Source: Candidatus Margulisiibacteriota bacterium (GTDB lineage Bacteria; Margulisbacteria; WOR-1; XYC2-FULL-46-14; JAHJBW01). From it: a stretch of DNA of 18,400 nucleotides. The notes beneath the pieces are model-generated. The model was given only the letters and a program-made list of their open reading frames with translations, searched no databases and had not been told where the DNA came from. The position numbers were made by a program, and so were the translations under genes. Shown here piece after piece: positions 1-7,044 of the stretch. Positions within the stretch are counted from its first letter, which is position 1; each line of letters starts with the position of its first letter. Location of the stretch: contig JAHJBW010000164.1 of assembly GCA_018813405.1 (NCBI GenBank), positions 1-18,400 of the forward strand, in the 5' to 3' direction.

Positions 1-909
1 AAGAACGTGCTTATCATAGGGGGAGGATTTATTGGAGTAGAATTTGCCGATGAGCTTGCCGGCGTCAAAGGACTGAATGTGAGCCTGGTCGAATTTTTGC
101 CAGATCTACTCATGAACTCTTTTGACCCCGAGTTTGGCAAAATGGTCGAAGAAAAACTTTCTGCCCGGGGTGTAAACCTTTTGCTAGGAAAAAAGGTGGA
201 AGAGATCATTGGTAAAGATAGTGTTGAGGGAGTGTTGCTTTCTGGCGGAGAAAAAGTGCCGGTTGACCTTATTGTGCTGGGGATTGGAGCAAGCCCGTCG
301 GTAGAACTGGCGAAAAAGGCAGGGCTGGAAATGGTCAAGGGCAAATCAATATGGGTAGATGAATATATGCGGACATCCGATTCTGATATTTTTGCCGTTG
401 GGGACTGCGCGGCAAAAAAAGATTTCTTCACCAGGAAAAGCTTGCCCGTAATGCTGGCATCAACGGCCACAGCCGAAGCCAGGGTGGCGGGATCTAACCT
501 GTATAAACTGCAGGTCATCAGAGAGAACAAGGGTACCATAGCGATCTATTCGACCTATGTGGATGGTCTGGTGCTGGGCTCCGCCGGGCTCACCGAAGCC
601 AGCGCCAAGAGAGAGGGATTTGATATCGCAGTAGGGAAAGCCGAAGCTCCTGACAAGCATCCGGCCAGTATGCCGGGGGCCAAACTTATAAAGGTGAAAT
701 TGATATTTTCAAAACAATCGGGAATATTAATGGGGGGACAGGTAGCTGGCGGCTGCTCCGCTGGAGAGATGATCAATATAATCGGACTGGCCATACAAAA
801 GCGCGTATTGGTCACTGAGCTTGAGACACTTCAAATGGCGACCCATCCATATCTTACGGCGCCGCCGACCACGTACCCGATTGTGCTGGCGGCCCAGAAC
901 GCCAAATAG
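1..909 (+). CDS. FAD/NAD(P)-dependent oxidoreductase, NADH oxidase/CoA-disulfide reductase-like (5' truncated)
   Basis: The reading frame is open from base 1, so the first visible codons (KN, then VLIIGGGFIGVEF) lie inside the protein; 302 residues remain. The start is the second Rossmann (NAD(P)H-binding) fold, with a GGGFIGVE dinucleotide loop at about residues 6-13. The FAD-contacting motif IFAVGDCAA follows at about 130-138, and from about 170 a Pyr_redox_dim-type dimerisation domain with GGQVAGG and SAGEMINIIGLAIQ. The last part (HPYLTAPPTTYP) resembles the C-terminus of NADH oxidases and CoA-disulfide reductases. The N-terminal FAD domain and any redox cysteine lie outside the window, so substrate (O2, disulfide, polysulfide or rubredoxin) cannot be decided. 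A probable role is NAD(P)H-dependent redox balance or oxygen defence in the cytoplasm. The stop is TAG. The next gene appears to have its own promoter, so this gene probably ends a separate unit. Confidence 0.88.
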   Translation, partial: KNVLIIGGGFIGVEFADELAGVKGLNVSLVEFLPDLLMNSFDPEFGKMVEEKLSARGVNLLLGKKVEEIIGKDSVEGVLLSGGEKVPVDLIVLGIGASPSVELAKKAGLEMVKGKSIWVDEYMRTSDSDIFAVGDCAAKKDFFTRKSLPVMLASTATAEARVAGSNLYKLQVIRENKGTIAIYSTYVDGLVLGSAGLTEASAKREGFDIAVGKAEAPDKHPASMPGAKLIKVKLIFSKQSGILMGGQVAGGCSAGEMINIIGLAIQKRVLVTELETLQMATHPYLTAPPTTYPIVLAAQNAK

Positions 910-947
910 CAGGGCCAGGGGAAGAGATCGTGAAAAAACCTTGCCGA

Positions 948-976
948 TTGCATTAACCTGCCTGTCGTTCTATAAT
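948..976 (+). promoter_or_regulatory. Promoter of nadE (leaderless type)
   Basis: TTGCAT at 948-953 is followed by a 17-bp spacer and a perfect TATAAT at 971-976. Exactly 6 bases separate the box from the ATG at 983, so a normal sigma-70 start point (+1 seven bases after the box) would fall on the A of the ATG. No Shine-Dalgarno lies upstream of this ATG. Confidence 0.65.
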
Positions 977-982
977 TTATGC

Positions 983-1780
983 ATGGAAAAGATTTACAAA
1001 ACACTGGTGCTGGCCCTTCGTAATCATCTTCACAAGAACGATTTCAAACAAGCGGTGCTGGGGGTTTCCGGCGGAGTGGATTCCGCGCTTACACTGGCGC
1101 TTGCCTGCGACGCCCTGGGTTCGGAAAATGTGCACGCGGTCTTTTTGCCGTCAAAATACACCTCTAAAAGAAGTTTAAATGACGCCAGGACCGTGGCCAG
1201 TAACTTTGGCGTAGATTTCAGGATCGTCTCAATTGCCAGGCTGTACGATCTCTACCTTAAAGAGCTAAAACCATCTTTTAAAGGAACCAAACGGGACAAA
1301 ACCGAAGAGAATCTTCAGGCGCGCGTCCGTGCCAATATCCTGATGGCACTATCGAACAAGTTCCACTGGATGGTGCTGGCCACAGGGAATAAATCAGAAG
1401 CCTTAATGGGTTATTGCACCCTTTACGGCGATACTGTTGGCGGCTATGCGGTCTTGAGCGATGTCCCTAAAACCCTTGTCTATAAACTGGTTGAATGGCG
1501 CAACAGGCAGAAAGAGGTTATCCCCCGATCGATAATCGACCGCGCACCCACAGCGGAGCTTTCGCCCGGACAGCTTGACCAGGATATCCTTCCTCCTTAT
1601 GAGGTCCTTGATCCTATCCTGGAAGCCTATGTTGATAAAAAGAAAACGCTAAAGCAGATCGTTAAAATGGGTTTTAAGGAAAAAACCGTAAAACAGGTCA
1701 TCGATACCATCAAAGCCACCCAGTTCAAAAGGGACCAGTGCCCGCCGGGACCGAAAATAAACTTAAATGTTAAAACTTAA
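983..1780 (+). CDS. nadE: NAD synthetase, stand-alone synthetase domain
   Basis: 265 residues. It converts nicotinate adenine dinucleotide to NAD with ATP and an ammonia source, the last step of NAD synthesis in the cytoplasm. Visible motifs are the N-type ATP pyrophosphatase P-loop SGGVDS (29-34), TEENLQARVRANILMALSNK (107-126), TGNKSE (134-139), GYCTLYGDTVGGYAVLSDVPK (143-163, deamido-NAD and ATP site) and DILPPYEVLD (201-210). These match the synthetase half of glutamine-dependent NAD synthetases, but no nitrilase-type glutaminase domain precedes it, so the protein must take free ammonia or a separate glutaminase subunit. An in-frame ATG lies upstream at 821 but falls inside the preceding gene. 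ATG 983 was chosen because the homology begins there and a TATAAT box sits 6 bases before it. The C-terminus stops soon after PPGPKI, at a tandem duplication that also supplies the stop codon. Confidence 0.93.
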   Translation: MEKIYKTLVLALRNHLHKNDFKQAVLGVSGGVDSALTLALACDALGSENVHAVFLPSKYTSKRSLNDARTVASNFGVDFRIVSIARLYDLYLKELKPSFKGTKRDKTEENLQARVRANILMALSNKFHWMVLATGNKSEALMGYCTLYGDTVGGYAVLSDVPKTLVYKLVEWRNRQKEVIPRSIIDRAPTAELSPGQLDQDILPPYEVLDPILEAYVDKKKTLKQIVKMGFKEKTVKQVIDTIKATQFKRDQCPPGPKINLNVKT

Positions 1781-1788
1781 ATGTTAAA
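1761..1788 (+). repeat. Perfect 14-bp tandem duplication at the nadE/DUF481 junction
   Basis: ACTTAAATGTTAAA occurs twice head to tail (1761-1774 and 1775-1788). The second copy holds the TAA stop of nadE (1778-1780) and the ATG of the next gene (1781-1783). With one copy the nadE frame would read through this stop into the next gene. Confidence 0.9.
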
Positions 1789-2515
1789 TTTAAGGAAGAA
1801 TTTATATTTAATTATCATATTAATGTTGGTTTTTCTTTCAACGGTAGCCCTGGCTGTTGAGCAAAGGATCGATAGGGGGTTTTCGCTGGGAGGGGACCTG
1901 AGCACCGGCAATACCCAGGAGAACAGCATAAACGCCACACTGCGCCTTAATCGCAACAAAGAACTGGTGGACGAGACCACTTTGAAGGCCAGCCTTGACT
2001 ATAAATCCGCCAACGGCGCGGATACCAAGTTCAAGATATATTCTTCCCTTCGCTACGCGCATTCGCTGGCCAATACTGTTTACAGCTACGCCAAAATGGA
2101 ATTCACGCACGACAAGTTCCAGGATATTGAAATGCGCTTTGTCCCGACAGCAGGGGTGGGCAGGTGGTTCTTCAATGAGGACGACCTGAGGCTTATGGGT
2201 GAAGCGGCCCTGGGCCTGCAGGCCGATATTCTAAAAGACAACCTCAGCTCTGGCACAATGGTGCTGACCCTGAGTTCTGACTTGCAGTGGTGGGGATTGG
2301 TGAATTCCTTTGACAGCTATTTCGCGCTTGATGATTTTGCCAATTACCGCTTTACCGATACGATCTTCTACAATATGTATCTGAGCGAATATCACCTTTT
2401 TAAGATCGGCGCAAAGGATGAATATTCCAACATGCCGGTGGCTGGCGTTAAGAACAACGACTTTACCTTCTTGATAAGTTTTGAATATCGTTTTACCGAG
2501 ATCGAGGATATATAA
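1781..2515 (+). CDS. DUF481-family outer-membrane beta-barrel protein
   Basis: 244 residues. The N-terminus (Lys/Arg, then LIIILMLVFLSTVALA, cleavage about residue 25) is a Sec signal peptide. The mature part opens with FSLGGDLSTGNTQENS, the Gly-Asn-Thr pattern of DUF481 (salt-induced outer-membrane protein, YdiY-like). Alternating polar and hydrophobic strands follow, such as LDYKSANGADTKFKIYSSL and MRFVPTAGVGRWFF. The chain ends with an aromatic-rich last strand (FLISFEYRF) plus five residues (TEIEDI region), as expected for a BAM-inserted barrel. Its function is unknown, as for most of this family. The ATG follows the nadE stop with no gap and no clear Shine-Dalgarno, so translational coupling to nadE is likely. 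A later in-frame ATG at 1823 would spoil the signal peptide. The functional link to NAD synthesis is not evident. Confidence 0.82.
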   Translation: MLNLRKNLYLIIILMLVFLSTVALAVEQRIDRGFSLGGDLSTGNTQENSINATLRLNRNKELVDETTLKASLDYKSANGADTKFKIYSSLRYAHSLANTVYSYAKMEFTHDKFQDIEMRFVPTAGVGRWFFNEDDLRLMGEAALGLQADILKDNLSSGTMVLTLSSDLQWWGLVNSFDSYFALDDFANYRFTDTIFYNMYLSEYHLFKIGAKDEYSNMPVAGVKNNDFTFLISFEYRFTEIEDI

Positions 2516-2531
2516 ATTAAAAGCCGATCTG

Positions 2532-2550
2532 TGATATAATTTCTTATAAT
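2532..2550 (+). promoter_or_regulatory. Promoter region of hisS, double -10 box
   Basis: An extended -10 (TG at 2532-2533, one base, then TATAAT at 2535-2540) is followed by a second TATAAT at 2545-2550, only 4 bases before the hisS ATG at 2555. No convincing -35 is visible. Predicted start points lie from about 8 bases upstream of the ATG to just inside it, and no Shine-Dalgarno is present. Confidence 0.55.
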
Positions 2551-2554
2551 AGCA

Positions 2555-3817
2555 ATGAAATATACTTCTCAACGAGGAACAAAGGATATTTTGCCGTCTG
2601 AAACGCCTGTCTGGCAAAGGATAGAGGCGTCCTGCCGCAGGATATTCGGGCTTTATAACTACGCCGAGATACGTACTCCCGTCTTTGAACAGACCGAGCT
2701 TTTTTCCCGTTCAATAGGCACGGATACGGATATTGTGAGCAAGGAAATGTATACGTTTGAGGACAGGGGAGGGCGCAGTCTTACGCTAAGGCCGGAAGAG
2801 ACCGCGCCCGTGGTCCGCGCCTGCCTCCAGCACAACCTTATCTCGCCGGAAAATATCACCAAGCTCTGGTACATGGGCCCCATGTTCCGCTACGAAAGGC
2901 CCCAGGCCGGCAGATACCGCCAGTTCCACCAGGCCGGGGTCGAGGCTTTTGGCTCGACAGACCCCATGCTTGATGTCGAGGTTATCGACATGGCTGTCCA
3001 ACTTTTCAGGGAAATAGGACTAACAGACCTTGAAGTGGATATAAACTCAGTCGGCTGTAAAAAGTGCCGGCCAGAATTCATAAAGAAGCTTACGAAATAC
3101 TTTACGGACAAAACCAGTGACCTGTGCGACGACTGCAAAAAACGACTTGTAAAAAACCCCTTGAGGGTGCTGGACTGCAAAATTCAGGGCTGCCAGTCGA
3201 TCATTAAGGCGGCGCCGGCGCCTGTTGATTCGCTCTGCAGGGAATGCGAGGAGCATTTTGAAAATGTAGTGGCCTGTATGGACGAGCAAAAGATAAAATA
3301 CAAGATCAACAATCGATTGGTCAGGGGGCTCGATTATTACACGGGTACGACCTTTGAGGTTGTTTCCGATAAGCTTGGCGCGCAAAATGCCGTCTGCGGC
3401 GGGGGCAGGTATGATGATCTTGTAAAAGAGCTGGGCGGAAAACCGGTCCCGGCGGTTGGGTTTGCCATAGGATTGGAAAGATTGGTTGGTATCATCGGGT
3501 CCGATGTCCAAAGTCCTAAGTCCGATGTCGTGGATGTGTATTTAATAGCGATTGGGGAGAAGGCGAAAAATATTGCCTTTGATCTGGCTTCCGGCATAAG
3601 GAAAGCGGGATTCTCGGCCGATATGGATTTTCACGGCAAAAAACTGAAATCACAACTGAAACTGGCTGACAGGATCGGGGCCAGGTTTGTGCTTATACTG
3701 GGAGAGGACGAACTTAATAAAGGTAAAATAGTGTTTCGCGACATGAGCGAAGGAAAACAGGAGGAGATCAAATGCGACGCAGCCACCATTGTGGAAGTGT
3801 TAGAGAAAAACAAATAG
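2555..3817 (+). CDS. hisS: Histidyl-tRNA synthetase
   Basis: 420 residues, normal length for bacterial HisRS. It charges tRNA-His with histidine in the cytoplasm. Class II motif 2 is at about 108-126 (GPMFRYERPQ, then RYRQFHQ). The histidine-binding motifs are LVRGLDYYTGTTFE (255-268) and CGGGRYDDL (281-289), and motif 3 is VGFAIGLERL (301-310). The insertion domain holds CxxC pairs at 168/171, 191/194 and 228/231, common in bacterial HisRS and possibly metal-binding. The anticodon-binding domain runs from about 328 to the end. Residues 316-325 (SDVQSPKSDV) are encoded by a heptamer microrepeat in the linker between catalytic and anticodon domains. The last 46 bases overlap the start of aspS in another frame. 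hisS followed by aspS is a common bacterial pair. Confidence 0.97.
   Translation: MKYTSQRGTKDILPSETPVWQRIEASCRRIFGLYNYAEIRTPVFEQTELFSRSIGTDTDIVSKEMYTFEDRGGRSLTLRPEETAPVVRACLQHNLISPENITKLWYMGPMFRYERPQAGRYRQFHQAGVEAFGSTDPMLDVEVIDMAVQLFREIGLTDLEVDINSVGCKKCRPEFIKKLTKYFTDKTSDLCDDCKKRLVKNPLRVLDCKIQGCQSIIKAAPAPVDSLCRECEEHFENVVACMDEQKIKYKINNRLVRGLDYYTGTTFEVVSDKLGAQNAVCGGGRYDDLVKELGGKPVPAVGFAIGLERLVGIIGSDVQSPKSDVVDVYLIAIGEKAKNIAFDLASGIRKAGFSADMDFHGKKLKSQLKLADRIGARFVLILGEDELNKGKIVFRDMSEGKQEEIKCDAATIVEVLEKNK
3499..3529 (+). repeat. Heptamer tandem microrepeat inside hisS
   Basis: Four head-to-tail 7-base units start at 3499, 3506, 3513 and 3520 and follow GTCCNAW. Units one and four are both GTCCGAT, and a partial fifth (GTC) follows. 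The array makes a 10-bp direct repeat (3499-3508 and 3520-3529). It encodes most of SDVQSPKSDV in the HisRS interdomain linker, where length variation is tolerated. Confidence 0.75.
3759..3764 (+). promoter_or_regulatory. Shine-Dalgarno of aspS inside hisS
   Basis: AGGAGG ends 7 bases before ATG 3772. It fixes the aspS start inside the hisS coding region, and protein similarity from the first residues (MRRSHHCG) agrees. Confidence 0.85.
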
Positions 3818-5574
3818 GCAGGGAAGTACACCTTGTTGGATGGGTGCACCGCCGACGGGACCATGGCGGACTTGTTTTTATAGACCTCAGGGACCGTTCC
3901 GGTATCGTCCAGGTGGTCATTCCGGCCGAGAACAACGCGCTCCACAAGACCGCGTAAGGCGTGCGAAGCGAATTCGTTGTCGCCCTGTCTGGCAAGGTCG
4001 AAAAACGCGCGCCCGAGACCGTCAACAAAAATATTCCCACCGGCGAGATAGAAGTGCTGGCTTCGTCTCTTGAAATATTGAACACCGCCAAGACCCCGCC
4101 GATCGAAGTGGCCGACTCTACCACCGAACCGGATGAAAAGATCCGCCTTAAGTACCGTTATATCGACCTGCGCAAAGACAAGATGCGCGAGAACCTTATC
4201 TTTCGCCATAAGATCATTAAAGCCATGTCCGACCATATGGACAAAGAGGGTTTTCTTAATATCGAGACGCCCTTCCTTACAAAATCCACACCGGAAGGCG
4301 CGCGCGACTTTCTGGTCCCCAGCCGCGTCAATCCCGGCAAGTTTTATGCTCTTCCGCAGTCACCCCAACTGTTCAAACAGCTCTGCATGGTGGGCGGGCT
4401 TGAAAAATACTATCAGGTGGTGCGATGTTTTCGTGACGAGGACCTGAGGGCCGACCGTCAGCCCGAATTTACCCAGCTTGATATCGAAATGTCCTTTGTC
4501 ACCGAAAAAGACGTAATGGACAATATCGAAAAGCTTTTGGTCTATACCGTCGCGGAATTGCAGAAAGATATCGACCTGTTCCGCGGCAAGCACATTCCAA
4601 ATATTGACATTCCCTTCAAGCGGCTTAGCTGGGACGAGGCCATGAGCAGATATGGCTGTGACAAGCCCGATACCCGTTTTGGCCTGGAACTTATGGATGT
4701 TAGCGACCTGCTCGAAAACTCGGAATGTTCTATATTTTCAAAGACCATCTCTGCCGGCGGCATAGTAAAAGCGGTCAACGCCAAAGGCGCCGCAAAATTC
4801 TCTCGCGCTGAACTGGACAAACTGGAAGCCTATGCGAAATCGCTTGGCGCGAAAGGCCTGGCCTGGATGGCGGTCGAAGGGGCTGACAGGGTCAGATCAC
4901 CTATTGCCAAATTCTTCAAACCCGAAGAGCTGAGAACGCTTTTGGAGAGGGTAGAAGCAGGCGAGGGCGATGTGGTCTTTTTTGGGGCAGGCAAAGCCGA
5001 CATGGTCAACCATGTCCTGGCGGCCGTAAGATTGGAACTGGGAAAAAAGCTCAATCTCATCAAAAAAGACGAATTTCATTTCCTGTGGATAACGGACTTT
5101 CCGCTCTTTGAATATTCCGACACCGAAAAACGCTGGGTCTCGCGGCACCATCCTTTTACCGCCCCGCACGGCAATTGGGACGATATTGAAGAACGCTTTG
5201 CCGACGATCCCAGCCTTATCAAGGCGCAGGCCTATGACCTGGTGCTTAACGGATCGGAGCTTGGCGGCGGTTCCATCAGGATACACCGCATGGACATCCA
5301 GAGAAAAATATTCAAGATCCTTGGTTTTTCTGAAGAAGAAGCCCACAGAAGATTTGGCTTTTTGCTTGAGGCCCTCGAATACGGCGCCCCGCCGCACGGA
5401 GGTATCGCTCTGGGCATGGACAGGCTGGTCATGCTTTTTGCCGGTATGGATTCTATCCGTGACGTGATAGCTTTCCCAAAGACCCAGTCAGCGCTTTGTC
5501 CGCTTACCGGCGCGCCAGACACCGTGGACGCGAAACAGCTGAAAGAGATACATATCAGGGCAGCGTTAGATTGA
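3772..5574 (+). CDS. aspS: Aspartyl-tRNA synthetase, interrupted by an in-frame TAA at codon 62
   Basis: The 600-codon frame is full length for bacterial-type AspRS. Codons 1-61 give the first half of the OB-fold anticodon-binding domain (MRRSHHCG, GWVHRRRDHGGLVFIDLRDR). Codon 62 (3955-3957) is TAA, and the same frame continues at once with GVRSEFVV and the rest of the protein: TGEIEVLASSL, LKYRYIDLR, motif 2 FRDEDLRADRQPEFTQ (codons 220-235), the bacterial GAD insertion domain, and motif 3 GIALGMDRL (about codons 544-552). A shift of frame would not restore homology, so one substituted base is the simplest cause. Restarting at GTG 3961 would give a 537-residue protein without the N-terminal OB strands. 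As an essential enzyme it should work, so sequencing error, readthrough, or a second copy elsewhere are the options. It overlaps hisS by 46 bp and the convergent hydrolase by 20 bp. Confidence 0.93.
3955..3957 (+). other. In-frame stop codon (TAA) within aspS
   Basis: The context is GCG TAA GGC, between KTA and GVRSEF of AspRS. Homology is in phase on both sides, so the stop replaces one sense codon. GAA, AAA, CAA or TCA would each be one base away. Confidence 0.9.
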
Positions 5575-6958
5575 AGGCCTTGTCCACGCTAAGCTTTCCG
5601 CCAATGTCCCAGAAAAAGCGCAGGGGTATCCTGTCGTTCCTGCTTTGGACCGGACCGTTCAATATTTTTTCCAGGCTGTTCCGGTCCAGATAGTGATAGT
5701 TGATCTTGTCAATGGGCAGGCTGGTCACAAACACATCCCTCTGGTCGTTGACCCTGAATCTCATAATGGAATAAAGGGGAGAAGATACCGAGGCGCCTTT
5801 AATGTCTGTTGCCGAGGCATAAAAAATGATCTCCGGCGATATTTCTTCCCTGGCGAACTTGACCCACTGGGTACCCCTGGAAAAATAGGCTTCCCTGCTT
5901 TCCCATTTCTTTTTTGTCCAGCCGCGCAGGTCGGGACCGCAATAATACAGGTCCACCCTTTTTGTGGGGTCCCTGCCGGATGTTTTGATCGGTATATAAA
6001 TGTTAGTCGCGTCTTCTTCGATCGGTTTGACGAAAATATCGGGAAGGTCGTTGGCTCCTTTCAGGCGGCTGTCGCAGTATTTGATAATGTTCTGGAACAT
6101 GTCTTCGTTGACCATGTGTCTTATATTGGGATAGATATACATTTTCTTGTTGGCGGGTATCATTAGATAGGACCGAATGAAATTGGGCAGATAAAAACAG
6201 TTGTCATTGGTGCCGGTCACATAATAGACCGGCGCGTGCTGATAGCGCAGGAAATTGCTGGGATCGAAATGCTCCTGGAAACTCTTTCTTTCTTTTTCCG
6301 GGAGCTTGCTGTCCAGATACTCCTGCCAGGTCGATCCTTCTGTCAGGTAGCCTGACCCAAAAACGGGTATGGCGGCGGCCAGCCTTTGATCGAGCCCGTT
6401 GGTTATTAGCGTTATCACGCCGCCCCACGACAGGCCGACCATTCCTATCTTATCCCTGTCAATGTTCTCCCTGCCGCTTAAAAAGGTTATGGCGCCCCTG
6501 GCGGCTTTGACCGCGTGATAAAGATAGTTGTCGGTAAGTCCGGGAGAGCTCTTGAACAGGTTTTCTACCGTCATATCGGGACCGGTAGAACGCGATATGG
6601 ACCTTCCAATCCCTTTGCCGGGGAGATCGATGCACAAAGACGCGTAGCCAAGCCTGGCCCAAACCAGGGACCTTTCAAGATACGCGTATCCCCCTCCGCC
6701 ATGAACAACGATGACGGCCGGAATTTCTTTTTTGGCCAATGGATAGCACAGGAAACCGAAGATATTTACGTCATTACCGCCGTAATTACTGCAGGTGTAG
6801 TTGATCTCTTCAACAACGATGTTTTCCACGATGTATTTGTTCAGAGTTTTTGGCTTTATGTCCTGTGGAATTCCCCATGGCAGGCCGGGAAGGTCGAACG
6901 CGAACGCGGCGCTTGCCCAAATGACAGGGAAAATCAAGAAAAAGAGGAGCTTTTTCAT
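5555..6958 (-). CDS. Secreted alpha/beta hydrolase (esterase/dienelactone hydrolase-like)
   Basis: 467 residues from the chosen start. The N-terminus MKKLLFFLIFPVIWASAAFA is a good Sec signal peptide, so the enzyme should act in the periplasm or outside. The fold is visible as VIVVHGGGG (83-90, oxyanion region), nucleophile elbow GLSWGG (Ser177), acid TGTNDN (Asp252) and IRHMVNED (His281). A second domain of about 170 residues follows (from about 300), rich in beta-like segments. Layout recalls acetyl-xylan-esterase/cephalosporin-deacetylase hydrolases and PhoPQ-activated (PqaA-like) proteins; substrate unknown. An upstream in-frame ATG at 6994 would add 12 residues before the signal peptide and place the TATAAT box inside the gene. 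ATG 6958, 6 bases after that box, fits better. It is the only minus-strand gene here and overlaps the aspS tail by 20 bp. Confidence 0.85.
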   Translation of the reverse strand: MKKLLFFLIFPVIWASAAFAFDLPGLPWGIPQDIKPKTLNKYIVENIVVEEINYTCSNYGGNDVNIFGFLCYPLAKKEIPAVIVVHGGGGYAYLERSLVWARLGYASLCIDLPGKGIGRSISRSTGPDMTVENLFKSSPGLTDNYLYHAVKAARGAITFLSGRENIDRDKIGMVGLSWGGVITLITNGLDQRLAAAIPVFGSGYLTEGSTWQEYLDSKLPEKERKSFQEHFDPSNFLRYQHAPVYYVTGTNDNCFYLPNFIRSYLMIPANKKMYIYPNIRHMVNEDMFQNIIKYCDSRLKGANDLPDIFVKPIEEDATNIYIPIKTSGRDPTKRVDLYYCGPDLRGWTKKKWESREAYFSRGTQWVKFAREEISPEIIFYASATDIKGASVSSPLYSIMRFRVNDQRDVFVTSLPIDKINYHYLDRNSLEKILNGPVQSRNDRIPLRFFWDIGGKLSVDKAFNLTLP

Positions 6959-6964
6959 GTTCAC

Positions 6965-6970
6965 ATTATA
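6965..6970 (-). promoter_or_regulatory. -10 box of the hydrolase gene (leaderless type)
   Basis: On the minus strand TATAAT ends exactly 6 bases before ATG 6958, which would put +1 on the start codon. The -35 is weak (TGAAAA with a 17-bp spacer) and no Shine-Dalgarno is seen. Confidence 0.55.
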
Positions 6971-7004
6971 GCATTCTTTTAGCCTGATTTTCATCCCCCG
7001 CCTG

Positions 7005-7038
7005 TTGATTTAAGGCCAAAAATATAGTATAATATAAT
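7005..7038 (+). promoter_or_regulatory. Promoter of the wecA-led operon, overlapping double -10
   Basis: TTGATT (7005-7010), a 17-bp spacer, then TATAAT (7028-7033), which shares its last T with a second TATAAT (7033-7038). The ATG at 7045 comes 6 bases after the second box. Predicted +1 is about 7040 or 7045, so the leader is 0-5 bases with no Shine-Dalgarno. It shares an 86-bp divergent region with the hydrolase promoter. Confidence 0.65.
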
Positions 7039-7044
7039 CCCATA

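Noticed and set aside
821..982. Upstream extension of the nadE frame to an ATG at 821
   Set aside because: It lies in another frame of the oxidoreductase, encodes an Arg-rich nonsense stretch, and the NadE homology begins at 983 next to a TATAAT box.
3047..4236. Several long minus-strand frames opposite hisS and aspS
   Set aside because: They are antisense to clearly conserved synthetase sequence, and no start signals or domains were seen.
5645..6166. Long plus-strand open frame of 173 codons opposite the hydrolase
   Set aside because: It is a shadow: the minus strand has a signal peptide, catalytic triad and continuous fold, while this frame has no recognisable domain.
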